Assembly (NCBI RefSeq): GCF_029867415.1
Contig: NC_081183.1
Location: 118,596,514-118,660,513 of the forward strand
DNA: 64,000 nucleotides
Source: Vicia villosa
Taxonomy: Eukaryota; Streptophyta; Magnoliopsida; Fabales; Fabaceae
Direction: 5' to 3'
In this document: positions 23,456-34,630 of the stretch, piece after piece
How positions within the stretch are numbered: position 1 is the first letter of the stretch
How the letters are laid out: each line of letters begins with the position of its first letter
Program-made: the position numbers and the translations under genes
Notes under the pieces: model-generated
Seen by the model: the letters and a program-made list of their open reading frames with translations, nothing else
Told to the model about the DNA's origin: nothing
Databases searched by the model: none

Positions 23456-24164
23456 CTCTCTGCCTCTTCATGCAAGACTTTAGAGCAAATCAACATCATC
23501 AATGGAACTTAAACACACACTCTTCTTAACTTTTTATGCTCCATCCTTCATTAAACTATGTATTTATAAGCACAAAATTAAGGTGAAAGGGTTATTGTTT
23601 CAACTTCCCCAAAAGACTTATTCCATATTACATTGACTCCAAATGATTTATTCCATATTAAGACTACTCTTACCAATGTGTCAGTCCTTTATTCTTATCC
23701 AAAACCATTACTATTGTACATAGGGAACCAATATAATTTTTGAGGTACAAATATGGAATCAATCTTTATTTTGCTACGTGTAAGTATAAAAATAACCAAT
23801 AAGAAAAAGCACAATAGTTGACAATTGGCTCTTTTTTCCAAAGATGTTTTTTGATTGATTAAAATTAGTCTTGTTATGGGAATAGAATATAACAAGGGGA
23901 ATTAAATGATTTAGAGGAGTGGTTACCCATATGGTTCTACTATGGTATGGTATAGTCAATGTCATCAATTTTTTCTTACAAAATATAGGTGATTGAAGAT
24001 CGTATCTGATAAGATTTTGCCTTAATAATTAATGGATTCTAAGAGAAAACAGGCTAAAAGAAATATAAAGTCAAGATCTGTACGTTCTATCATCTAATGT
24101 ATCATTAGATAGGAGATAAACAATTTTGTTTTATTTTTTAAGCTTAGCTATGGATTTGTTATGA
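23456..24164. other. Unassigned sequence upstream of MIR169
   Basis: On the minus strand this lies upstream of the second MIR169 hairpin. A short direct repeat is seen: CTTATTCCATATTA (near 23618) and TTTATTCCATATTA (near 23647). No protein-coding gene was recognised. Confidence 0.35.
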
Positions 24165-24629
24165 TTTAACACTATTATAAATATTATTTTTTATTATGAC
24201 GAAGTTTTCATCTCGCACAATAAAAAATCGAGGGCATAGTTTTATTTTTAAAAAAAATTAATCAATCTTTTCCCTCCATTTTTAGAAAAATCGACATCAA
24301 TAGTTATTTAGGATTTGAACTTCGATTCTCAGCTACTACAATTTTATGTTTTATTTAGAAGTAAAAAGATGCCTTTATGTTTTATAGATTTTACATCGGA
24401 TGTTATCCCTCGGTTTTTAAATAAACTGAAATAAAAATTCTCTAATTTTTATTCCTTTTGGAACCAAAAAATATGCTTTTATTTTTATAGATTTTATGTT
24501 GAATATGTTCCCTTGGTTTATAGTAAAATCGAGATAACACGTTGAATTGCTTGAATTGTCGAAAGAAATATGCTTCTCGAAGGTAACACGTTGCCGAATC
24601 GTAGTTATGAGGCAAAGAAAATATTATGT

Positions 24630-25160
24630 CCAATGTGTTTTGACTATGTCAAAATGCATGCGGCCATAATGATTGCATCTTATATAGGAAAGAGTTTGAA
24701 AACTTGAAGGAGTTCCCGAGGTGTAGGAAGTCACGTTACAAGCAAAAGGACAGTGGTGTTGATGACGATGATGGTGTAACTAGCAAGGGTGTTCCTTCCA
24801 AGGTGATGGTGTACCTACCGATAATTCCAAGGTTCAGGAGATTGTTTGCTAATATTAATGACACAAAGAATACTAGACGTCATACAGATGAAAAAGTGTG
24901 TGATAGAAAAATTCGCCATGTAGCTCATTCATTGCAATGGAAGAAAATTGATTATTTTTTCAATATTTTCTCCTTAAACCGAGGAACCTTAGGCTTGGAC
25001 TTTCCACCAATAGAATGAACCCTTTTGGTAATTTAGGTATTAACCATACGTCATAGCGTGTTTTTCTCATAATTTACAACCTATCTCCATGGTTATGCAT
25101 AAAGCGCGAGAATATGTTGCTATCAATGATAGTTGTTGACAAAGCATAACATAACTTTCA
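24630..25160 (+). pseudogene. CACTA TNP2 transposase fragment (Transposase_21-like)
   Basis: The translation gives CILYRKEFENLKEFPRCRKS, then an acidic DDDDG spacer, YLPIIPRFRRLFAN, IRHVAHSLQWKKIDYFF, and in another frame MNPFGN and YNLSPWLCIKR. This is the conserved order of the TNP2 zinc and transposase region of plant CACTA elements, where the enzyme cuts the transposon ends. An open frame covers 24704-25018. Just after it the frame shifts, and stops follow. The metal-binding C-x2-C pair is partly lost (PRCRKS for PRCGKS-like). Confidence 0.7.
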
Positions 25161-25329
25161 TAACTTGGTTTAATGAAAGTGTTTCTAAAGAGAGTAGCAC
25201 ATTATATACAATAAAATGATTGACACATATGCCTAAGTTCAATGTAATTACTTAGAGTACATACAACATTAATAAATATTCATTCTATACAAAATCAAAC
25301 AATGGTCATAGCACCATGCAAAATAGTAG

Positions 25330-25800
25330 GATTATGGTTGAGACTGACTCCATGTACTTTTTTCTACTTCCAAAGATAACAATCTTGTACTAACATCTAG
25401 AGTGTATTTTGGGGCCATTGAGAAGATTTTGGAGTTTCAGTGTGTTGATTTTAAAGTGTCTTTATTTAAGTGCAAGTGGATTGACACTAACACTGATGTA
25501 GAAACCGATGAACTAGGATTCACACGGGTTGATCTTTGAAAGAAAACTTATAAGAATGAACCATTCATCACGGCAATCCAAGCGAAATAAGTTTTTCATG
25601 TTATTGATCCTACTAACCCTAGATGGTCAATTGTTCTTCAAGGAAAAGATCTTCCTGATAGTCATGATGAAAATCAAGATTTGAACTATAAAAACCATTG
25701 TTTAGCAACACATGTACGCCAATCATCTGAAGAAAATGATTCAAATGATGTGCATTTTATTCGTTGCGATCATGAAGAGGAGATATGGGAAAACTGGTAA
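25330..25800 (+). pseudogene. DUF4216-like C-terminus of CACTA transposase
   Basis: In one frame with two stops the sequence reads YFGAIEKILEF, SLFKCKWIDTNTDVE, DELGFTRVDL, a stop, then AIQAK, a stop, and VFHVIDPTNPRWSIVLQGKD, matching the order of the DUF4216 region that ends plant TNP2 proteins. An acidic tail and a possible splice donor (CTGGTAAGTAAAT, 25795-25807) follow. Confidence 0.65.
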
Positions 25801-26484
25801 GTAAATTTTTTATATCGCTTAGTAATTTATAATTACTCAATTTACTCTTTTTTGTTCCCTGTATTATAGATTTAAAGTTGTTGTTAATAATCCTAATTGG
25901 TTTTACATGTTGTTCAAATTATAAGTACTTAACGACCAGTGACAAATCCTATTGGACAACCTACAACTTTCCAGAATACTTATTGCTTTTGCTGGTTAAT
26001 CATATATTTTAGTTTTGTTGTAACATTGAAGTATGTGTAATTTTGAGTTTGCATTTGATGTAAATAATGAATATTTGTGGTACAATGTTTTAGATTGAGA
26101 AATTGTCAAAATGTACAATGTTTATGTTTCAAGAATCTGCAAAATTTTGTTCTATATTCTAGAATATGGTTATGTAATATAGGTGCATATGACTGTACTA
26201 AAAATTTATCCCCTCGGTTTTTACTTATAATCGAGGTAATATCATTGAGCTATTACCTCGGTTCTATGTACAACACCGAGAGTTAATATTGGATGCGTCA
26301 TCTAATTCTGAAAATAATAAAAATACAGATGTTGGAGATCAAACACACGTGCAAATAACTTCACCCCTTGACGTTTTAATAACCAAGGGATAAAGTGTAG
26401 ATTTTCATGATGCCCTTCGTTACCTCACTTCTGTATTCGAGATTAAATGCATTTTGCGTCCGATGTTAAATGTTTTTTAGTAGC

Positions 26485-26802
26485 GTAGTAGGATTTTTAA
26501 ACCACAATGGTCGTGTTCGTGTAATTCATGATAAAGCATACTTCAGCAAGCGATAAAAAATAATATTAATGGTTAAGTTTAACCTGATTTATCTTTTAAA
26601 ATTATTTATATCCCTACAATATCTATCCTTCTAATTTTCATTGTTGGTAATATATATCTTTGCCAACAAACAAATATAGCTAATAAATAGTTTAGATGTT
26701 ATTTTAGATTATATAATTTAATATTTTATATCTATAAATAAAAGATAAAATAACATAACAACTTTTTTTTCCATTTTCTTGTCGTGAAAGTAGGGATGCC
26801 AA
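26485..26802. other. Unassigned sequence left of the nested cluster
   Basis: AT-rich, with no gene seen. The last five bases (26798-26802, GCCAA) are the left target duplication of the outer LTR element; the right copy is GACAA at 57599-57603. Confidence 0.4.
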
Positions 26803-27232
26803 TGAAGGTGGGATTGAATTGTGTTCTTTATCAATTGAAATTCCCTTTATTTTTCTTTAACGTCTTTTCTTTCTTTTGTTTAATCATCTATTGGATTATG
26901 CTTTGATGTTGCAGAAGCATGAATATGTAGAATTACATAATCAATAAGATGTTCATTTTAACTTCTAAAGGATATCAGAACTTCTGACTTGCTCAGTACA
27001 GTTCTGCAGATTAAATCTTGGAAGTTCTAAGTTAAAATGACATGTGCAGAAAGTAAAAGACACATTCATTATTATCCTGGTTCACCTTCTGACTAAGGCT
27101 ACCTCCAGTCCACCATCTTCAGGTGATTTGCCTCTCAACAGAGGTCTTAATCCACTATAACCAAATCATGATAACAACGGCACGATCCTACGTCGTGACT
27201 AACAACCTGCACAACCCACTACTGTGACTAAC
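26803..27232 (-). mobile_element. 3' LTR of outer element, distal piece
   Basis: The segment matches 55344-55798 of the other LTR, apart from a missing 22-bp piece near TGAAGGTGG. It ends at CTAAC (27228-27232), the target duplicated by the Ogre insertion, and continues after Ogre at 50066. Confidence 0.85.
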
Positions 27233-28902
27233 TGTTATACCCCAAAATTTGCCCGCATCTTTTTTCAAGAAAACTCCAATCTGAAAATTAAGAGTCTCAT
27301 ATAATCATGGATTTTTATTTCAACAAATATCCTGACATATGAAATACTTAGTTTTTTAGAATTTTTCTTATACAGTAATTTGGCTTGCAGTTGAATTTAT
27401 TCTTACGCAAACGCCAAATACTGTTTATTACTTCACACATGCTATTTATTTATTTACAGATAAATAGTACTGACACAATTGGTACAGAGTTAAAATCTTT
27501 TTGCAGGCGCAGAATCAGGAAACTCAGACTGTACTGGTAACAGTATATTAGTTATTTATTATGTCTATGTTTTAACAAGTCATGTAAATAAACTTTAATC
27601 TTTCACATAAAACAAAAACAACAAAAAAAGAAAATTAACTTTGACTGTTGATTTTTCACTCTAACTACTACGTCAATACCTGAACAGTCAGTTGACAGTC
27701 AAACTGCTGGCAGTACAATTCTCAGTGTTTTGTACCATCAATCAAATCAATCTTTTACAATTCAAAATTCCAAGATTTTTGTTCTAGAAGTCTTCTGAAT
27801 ATCACGCGATTAGCAGAGACTCAACACTGCACAAAAATCAGGTACGCTTAACTGTCTCCTACACAAACAGTCCCTGACTAGGGTTTTCTTGTTTTTACAG
27901 GAGAAACAAGCTTTTGAGACCTCAAATGGATTTCATGCACATCCATATATCTGAAAGTACCATCATACAAATTTTCAAACTTCAATTCACTCAGACGCAC
28001 CGTCAGCAGCTCAAACAGTCAACAGACGACCCGTTTGACCCAAAAAGTCAACAAACAGTCAAAAATGAAATTTTTTGTCAAAGTCCATATTTTGTCAAAG
28101 GATTCATCATTTGATCATTGGATGATCATAATTCATCAACGAAAGATCAAAAATCAACAAAACCCTAAGATTCAAAATTAGGGTTTTTGCCTGAAAAGTC
28201 AACTCAACTTTGACTGATCATAACTCTCTCATCCTTCATCCAAAAAATTCAAACCAAAGCCCATTTTGAAGGAAATTCAATTATCTTTCAAATGCAATTG
28301 ATCCCATGGTCATTGCATTCACCATTTGAAAAATATGACCAAAGACATTACAGGTCATTTTCAAAGTCAACAAAAAGACACTTTTTTCAAAAGGACACAC
28401 AAGGAGACCAAAGGCATTGGTTAGAGGACTCTTTGAGGTTTCCAAAAAGTGCAAGATCTCCTTCATATGACAAAAATTGGGGGATTTACACCTTGTTGAA
28501 GTTGGCTAAATTTTGGGAAAATGCATGAAACCAACATTGCTCAAAAATGCATTTTTTCCAAATGGGGCCAAGTTTTCATGGTTCAAACATCATTTCCATA
28601 ATATTATGGGCCTCCCACGACCAAGACAAGGCCCACACCTTTTTTTTATCCATTTTTTGCTTAATTTTATCTTATTTTAAGATTAAATTAAAATAAAAAT
28701 GAATGGATAATGGGTAGCTTACAATCCAAGCATGACTCACCCAAGGAATCTCTGATTTTCTGCAGAGAATTGAAGAGCAAGGCAAGAGCATTGAAGAGAA
28801 GAAGACTTGGTCAATAATTCAAAGGTTTTTAATATAAAAAAATCAAGAATTCCACAAAGGCAACTAGATGCTTCTTGGCTTCAATTCTAAGCACAACATA
28901 GT

Positions 28903-28911
28903 CTATATAAA
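28903..28911 (+). promoter_or_regulatory. Putative LTR TATA box
   Basis: CTATATAAA followed by GGC is the best TATA match in the Ogre LTR and lies about 1.67 kb from its start. The same site is at 47797-47805 in the 3' LTR. Confidence 0.5.
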
Positions 28912-29449
28912 GGCTATAACACTTCACAATCAGAAGAGACAGAAATCAGTGCCATTCTTATGCTTGTACCATGCTTGTAACCACTTAAACTTTTCAAAGA
29001 AATTTCAAATTCGAATTTTTAATTTCAGTCAATTTCAATACAAACTAAGCATTCAAACATCACCTCTGAGCTTCACTGAAACTAGTCCAATCAATTGCAA
29101 GTCTTAAACCTCTCTGAATCGAGCTACACAGGTCACGATTTGCTCAAACTAAAACTGACTTGTATCTCATAACACAAGCATATCTAGCACGATGTAGACA
29201 TATATTTGAACTTGGTGTGCTGTGTAGATCATTTCTGGAACTTTAATTGAGTTTTAGACGCTTACACACGAAGTTACCATTCTAGGGTTCATAATCTCAA
29301 AATTAGGGCTTTCTGAAATAGGCAAAATTAGAGGATCTAAGTGGTACCATTGAGTTCGTATGGATCAGACGAGTTGAATGGATAGGTCGCGCCAAATTTA
29401 TTTTTAGGTTTACCCCTATTCGTTATTTTGCAGGTCTGAAGCTCATCAA

Positions 29450-29480
29450 TTACAGCGCTCTTTTCATAAAAGCGCTGTAA
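29450..29480 (+). repeat. Hairpin TTACAGCGCT/AGCGCTGTAA in the Ogre LTR
   Basis: TTACAGCGCT and AGCGCTGTAA are perfect inverted 10-mers separated by 11 bases. The same hairpin is at 48344-48374 in the 3' LTR. It lies about 540 bases after the TATA box and so within the transcribed part of the LTR. Confidence 0.75.
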
Positions 29481-31183
29481 AAGGTCCTAGCGAGAGGTTG
29501 AAGATGATGAGGTGTCCCTACCTCATTGGACAGCCAGCGCGCGCGTTCTTTTGAATTTTCCACTAATCCAGTGCTTTCCAGGTGTATTGATGGCCATGTG
29601 TCTCAATATCTGAGCCTTCAGATTCACTTTCCAGCTCATCCAACGCACCTGACACGCCAGTCCATACCATGGACTCTCCAATCAACCACATCTAATTAGT
29701 ATCCTTTTATTTTCTATTTTATTTTAATTTTCTTTGCAAAATTAATTAAAAATAGTTTTAAAAATCCAAAAAATACACAAAAAATATTTTTAGACTTCTA
29801 AAATAATATATTATTTTCTGAAATAAAAATATTTCATTTTTCTTCTAAATTTCAATATTTTGCATAATTAATTAGTATATATTTATACATTTGCTTTTTA
29901 ATTATTCTAACCAATCAAAAATCATAAAAAAAAAATTGTTCTTTATATAAAATATTGTTTATATATTATAAACTAATTTTGTACATATTTTGAATAATTT
30001 TCTCTTTGAGTTTTAATTATTTATGTAATTATTTGCATAATTATGTATTAATTAGCTTAATCAATTTCAAATCAATTTCAAAAATTCCAAAAAAATTAGT
30101 TTTGTTTTAAAATTAATTGACAAATATTTTGTACATATTTTAAACTTAAATTCTAGGTTTAAATATATTTTCATCCTTTTTCTTCATTTTAATTTAATTA
30201 ATCATGCATTAATTATAATTAAAATCAATCATAAAAAAAATCCAAAAACATGCCTTTTATTTTTCTTGCAATTTAAATTCCTAGATAAATGTATAGGATG
30301 TCAAAATCATGTAAATAGGCTAGTTTACATTTCCTGCACAATCGATGTAATAGCGTAGATTTACTTTCCGCACTTTACATTTCCGCATTTTAATTTCCAG
30401 CTAATATAAACTGCGTGTATGTCAAAGATAAAATTGAACCGTTAGATCACTAACTTCAAAGATAAAATATCTGAATACAAACACAATCACACTTGCACCT
30501 TTTAAGGTAATCCCTTCTCATTCTTTTCAAAATCAAAGTCAAAATTCCACTGTTTCGAGTACAAAATCGAACCTTTTGTTTGTATCCGGTGAAAGGATAG
30601 ATTTTTAAAGGAAATAAGGATAAAGACCTTACAACTCAGGGTAGACCTCCTAGTTTGCTTGCTCAAATCAAAACAAACAAAATTCTCATACACTGTTGTT
30701 TTTCAAAACAAAACTTTCCAAAAAGACAATACTTTGTATACATCCAAACACGGATCATTACAAAGTTAACGTTCTTTTCAAAACATCTTTCGAAAGATAA
30801 ACAAACATTTTGTATACATCCGCACAAGGATCATTACAAATTCAATTTACAAAGGTATTTGAAACCACATATGAGCATTCTAAAGCAATTGAAAAGTGAT
30901 CGAAAAACAAGTGAGCTAAGCAAACTTAAGAGCCCATGGATAACCATGGATACAAAGGGTGCTAACACCTTCCCTTTGTATAACCTACCCCCTTACCCAG
31001 AATTTCTTAAAGGTCTTTTTTCTGTTTCTTTTATAAACCTTTCCTTAATTGGATAAAATAAAAGGTCGGTGGCGACTCTGTGAATTTTCAAAAATGCGAA
31101 AGCATAAGCGATAAAAAAGAGTCAGTTCACGTATCTCTCCCGCTCAGAGGTATGGCCCGAGAAAAAACGGAGGTCCACAGAAC

Positions 31184-31201
31184 TGGCGACTCTGCTGGGG
31201 A
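31184..31201 (+). other. Ogre primer binding site (Arg-tRNA type)
   Basis: TGGCGACTCTGCTGGGGA lies four bases after the LTR end. It ends in the CCA-complementary TGG and fits the arginine-tRNA primer site known for Ogre elements. It primes minus-strand DNA synthesis. Confidence 0.82.
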
Positions 31202-31858
31202 GTCACTTTCAAAAAACAAAATGTTTTCAAAAGGGGTTACCTTAAGAGAATAGATTACTTCGATGTTTTCAATTGTTTGACTTGATTGCTCTATTTTTCA
31301 AAGGTTTGTTTGGGTATTTTTGCTAGTGTGAAAGATTCTAACCCGAATCTCGAGATACCTTAAGTATATGACAATAGACCAAGGAAACTGTACGGCATGT
31401 ACCGATACGGTTGATCTGGTAGTCATCGTTAGTGCGATACTTTGGTTTATACTGATGTCCCTTGAAAACGATCAAGGAGTATATTAGGCTTCCGAAATGT
31501 CATTAAACACTAATTTGTCTTAGAACCTTTTTAGTTGAACTTGACTTGTGGCCTATTAAGTGGCTAGCTTTGAAATTGATCGAAGTTAGTTATCCTCGAG
31601 GAATATTTTGATCGGCCGCTCGAGCGCCGTATTGAGATGTTACTTCCAAGGATCATAGAACCTAAATACTATTCTAGGACAGGTTTTAACCAACTCAACT
31701 TCAGTGGGGAGGGTATCACCTATCAGCTCCATGCAAGCCTTTAAACCTAAGGCTATTGTTTGATTTGTCTTTGTGTGCCACATGTTTGCATCATAAGCAT
31801 ATCATTTTCTCACAAAACACTTCAAGGATCAAAGAGTTTACCTTTGTTTTTGCAGGTA
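31202..31858 (+). other. Ogre 5' leader
   Basis: Untranslated leader of about 650 bases between the primer site and ORF1. An in-frame ATG at 31760 lies upstream of the chosen ORF1 start, but the protein family begins at MAP, directly after a TTTTTGCAG pyrimidine-AG motif (31849-31855) that could be a splice acceptor. Confidence 0.5.
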
Positions 31859-33202
31859 ATGGCTCCCGCCACCCGAGATTACATCCGAATCAACATCTCA
31901 ACGGTACCATCTGAACTAAAAGACTTAGTGTCAGAATTCCCCAGGAATGTTCAATTCACCGAAAGGCATGGTCACCTACTCCATTTGGTTACCTCAAAAT
32001 TTGAAGAAGATATGATACGGGTCCTGTTCCAGTTCTTTGACCCTGAACATCATTGCTTTACCTTTCCTGATTACCAGTTGGTACCCACTTTGGAAGAATT
32101 CTCTGAACTAATTGGATTGCCTGTTCGAAATCAATTACCTTTCACTGGTTTAGAAAGGATTCCAAAACCTGAAGTCATTGCTGCTGCTTTACATCTGCGA
32201 AAATTAGAAATCGAGTCCAATTGGGAAATAAAGAGTGGAGTTAAGGGTTTGCTTGCCAAGTTCTTGTTGGAAAAGGCTCGACTACTGCTCGAAAACAAAA
32301 GTTATCCAGCTTTTGAGGAGGTTATGGAACTTTTGATCTATGGGTTGGTTTTATTCCCAAATCCCGACCAGTTCATAAGTGTACACATCATCAACCTTTT
32401 CCTAATCCGTAACCCGGTACCAACATTACTGGGAGACATCCTACATTCTCTACACACTCGTACCATGAAGAAACGAGGAACTCTCATGTGCTGTATACCA
32501 CTACTGGCTAGGTGGTTTACATTTCATCTTCCCCGATCAGTATTGAGAAATGAACAAAGAATGCAATGGTCTCGCAGGATTATGTCTTTGTCTCATTCAG
32601 ATATCCGGTGGAACAACTTCTTTCAAAGAGACATTACTATCATTGATCACTGTGGAGAGTACCCTAATGTGCCACTCCTTGGCATCAAAGGAGGCATCAC
32701 TTACAATCCCTCTTTAGCTCTACGCCAATTCGGATATGCAAGGAGCAACGGTCCTCATGACATGATTATCCGTGGCATTGTGTTTGATTACGAGAATGAT
32801 TCTCATAGACACCGACGAAGGTTCATACGGGCATGGGACAGTGTCTATAGAATAGAAAGCAAAACTTTGGGGCAATGGAATTCTATCCCTATGGAACCTT
32901 ACCTCAGATGGGTCCGCACTCATGCTCAGAAACTCATTATGCCATATCCCGCTATTCTACCTGTGACTATTGAACCAGAGGTCGAAGGATACGAACCCCA
33001 AGTTATTCTACACCCGGATATGCCAACTGACCTAGAAGAGTTGCAAAAATCTTGGGTTCAACTCAAGGAGGAAAGAGACACCTTCAAAGCACACTGTCAG
33101 GACTATGAGAGAAGGATATTGGAGCTCACCGGACAGCTTCAAGAAGAACAGCAGATCAACACATTCCTGGGGGCAAAGAGAAAGCGTCCAAGGGAGACCT
33201 GA
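31859..33202 (+). CDS. Ogre ORF1 protein
   Basis: A 447-residue frame without stops, the accessory ORF that sits before gag in Ogre elements. The ATG at 31859 (MAPATRDYIRIN) was chosen over the in-frame ATG at 31760 because the added 33 residues are hydrophobic and unlike the rest. Visible features are an EFSELIGLP motif (residue about 80), typical of plant mobile-domain-like or DUF7745-type proteins, a long alpha-helical middle, WNNFFQRDITII, a basic HRHRRRF stretch, and a C-terminal coiled coil (EELQKSWVQLKEERD...QLQEEQQ) with a basic end KRKRPRE that could be a nuclear signal. Its role in the element is unknown. It appears intact. Confidence 0.85.
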   Translation: MAPATRDYIRINISTVPSELKDLVSEFPRNVQFTERHGHLLHLVTSKFEEDMIRVLFQFFDPEHHCFTFPDYQLVPTLEEFSELIGLPVRNQLPFTGLERIPKPEVIAAALHLRKLEIESNWEIKSGVKGLLAKFLLEKARLLLENKSYPAFEEVMELLIYGLVLFPNPDQFISVHIINLFLIRNPVPTLLGDILHSLHTRTMKKRGTLMCCIPLLARWFTFHLPRSVLRNEQRMQWSRRIMSLSHSDIRWNNFFQRDITIIDHCGEYPNVPLLGIKGGITYNPSLALRQFGYARSNGPHDMIIRGIVFDYENDSHRHRRRFIRAWDSVYRIESKTLGQWNSIPMEPYLRWVRTHAQKLIMPYPAILPVTIEPEVEGYEPQVILHPDMPTDLEELQKSWVQLKEERDTFKAHCQDYERRILELTGQLQEEQQINTFLGAKRKRPRET

Positions 33203-33418
33203 AGGATCATTTATTTTATTTCTGTCTTGTAAGCCCAAATGAGGCAAAGAAAAAAAAAAGAATAAATTGATTAACTAACGTTTGTTTCTTCTTTAACAAA
33301 TCTAAACTCTAAGATCCTTGAAACATTGCACACACATTTCATTTCATGCATTGCATATACATTTCATACATTTGCATATACATTGCATCTGTACATACAC
33401 ATTGCATAACAGGTTCAC

Positions 33419-34630
33419 ATGACGGATTTCTCATCTCCTCGCTGTTTATTTCAGTCAGAAGAGATGGAATCTGAGACAAGCATCAAGAACCTCGAAGAAC
33501 AGAATGCCCAAGTTCAAGTGGCAATTCTGGAACTGGCAAAGGGGCAACAAGAACTGAAAGCCCTGATAATCAAGAAGAAAAAGAAGCCCAAAGGATCTGT
33601 AGGCGTGAGTCACCTGAAAAGGAAGATCAAAATCCCAGTCAAAAAGTTCAAAAAGCCACCGATCCCTGAAACAGTCGGTGATGGTGAACAAGAAGACAAT
33701 CAAAGCAACTAGGGTTCTGCTAAACCCTCTCTCTCTTCAAATGAAGAAGATGATCATTCTGGGGACGAACCGGATGATGAAAAATACCAACAGCTGGAAG
33801 ACCGTATGAAAGCTATGGAGATACAAAAAGTACCTGGTTTAGATTTCAATGATCTGGGGCTCATCTCGGATGTTGTCATTCCTCCAAAATTCAAAGTTCC
33901 TGTCTTTGCAAAATATGATGGAGTTTCTTGCCCGAAACTACATCTGAGATCCTATGTGAGGAAGATACAACCTCATACAACAGATAACAAATTGTGGATT
34001 CACTTCTTCCAAGAAAGTCTGTCGGGTACACAACTCGAGTGGTACTACCAGCTGGAAAATACCAAGGTTCATACTTGGGAAGAATTAGCTGATGCTTTTT
34101 ACAAACAGTACCAATACAATGCTGATCTTGCACCAACCCGTACTCAACTAAGGGGCATGTCTATGGGACCAAAAGAAAGTTTCAAAGGATATGCACAAAA
34201 GTGGAGAGATATGGCTGGAAGGGTTCAACCACCCTTATCTGATCGCGAATTAGTCGACATGTTCATGGGCACTTTAACTGGCCCTTTCTATAGCCATTTG
34301 CTGGGAAGCTCATCATCAGGTTTCACTGATCTGATACTGACCGGAGAACGTGTCGAAAGTGGCATTCAAAATGGAAAAATTCAAATAGGTTCCTCCTCTG
34401 GTACTACAAAAAGGCCCATCAGCGGGAGAAATGAGGTCAATACAACACAAATTCAGAAAAGTCGCAAAAGTGAGCAGCATCAATCTGTAGGGGCAGTTCT
34501 GATCTCCGCATCTGCACCTCAAAAAGATCAACAGCCAAAATATACGCATCGACCAGATGCACCAAGAAGAAATTTCACCAGAATCAACATGCCAATCTCT
34601 CAGGCATTGCAGCACTTGCTAAAAGCAGAT
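33419..34630 (+). pseudogene. Ogre gag, N-terminal part, with one stop and a split
   Basis: The frame begins MTDFSSPRC, with a coiled-coil stretch (ESETSIKNLEEQNAQVQVAI) and a lysine-rich segment. A TAG at 33710-33712 interrupts it, and the same frame then continues open to 34630. The second part holds the retrotransposon gag domain: WIHFFQESLSGTQLEWYYQL and TWEELADAFYKQYQYN (about 33990-34120), then RELVDMFMGTL. This is the capsid-forming part of the particle. At 34630 the frame is cut by the solo LTR; the rest of gag resumes at 37862 in phase. The real start could be MESETS at 33464. Confidence 0.8.

Larger units (their letters stand above)
24165..26484 (+). mobile_element. Decayed CACTA (En/Spm) transposon
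   Basis: The segment contains fragments of both parts of a CACTA TNP2 transposase in correct order. Short motifs recur in both orientations near each end: CCTCGGTTTT at about 24409 and 26213, with ATCGAGGTAAT (26232), ATTACCTCGGTT (26247) and ACACCGAG (26272). These resemble the subterminal repeats that bind CACTA transposase. The right edge may be TTTTTTAGTAGCG (26472-26484), a worn version of the TTTTTTGTAGTG end. The left end is not clear (CACTATTATA near 24168 is a guess). The boundaries are therefore approximate. Confidence 0.6.
27233..31179 (+). mobile_element. Ogre 5' LTR
   Basis: 3947 bp, TG...CA. It matches the 3' LTR almost throughout; the visible differences are scattered single bases, a 24-bp stretch present only in the 3' LTR (47277-47300), and an 11-bp duplicated stretch present only here (near 30066). 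A TATA box CTATATAAA (28903-28911) is the probable promoter. Open frames at 27914, 28292, 30655 and on the minus strand are not genes; several recur at the same place in the other LTR. Confidence 0.9.

Noticed and set aside
27914..28114. 66-codon frame found twice (also 46784-46984)
   Set aside because: It repeats only because both Ogre LTRs contain it; no domain and no LTR-internal gene is known here.
30655..31056. 133-codon frame found twice (also 49539-49940)
   Set aside because: Same reason: duplicated LTR sequence, basic low-complexity translation.
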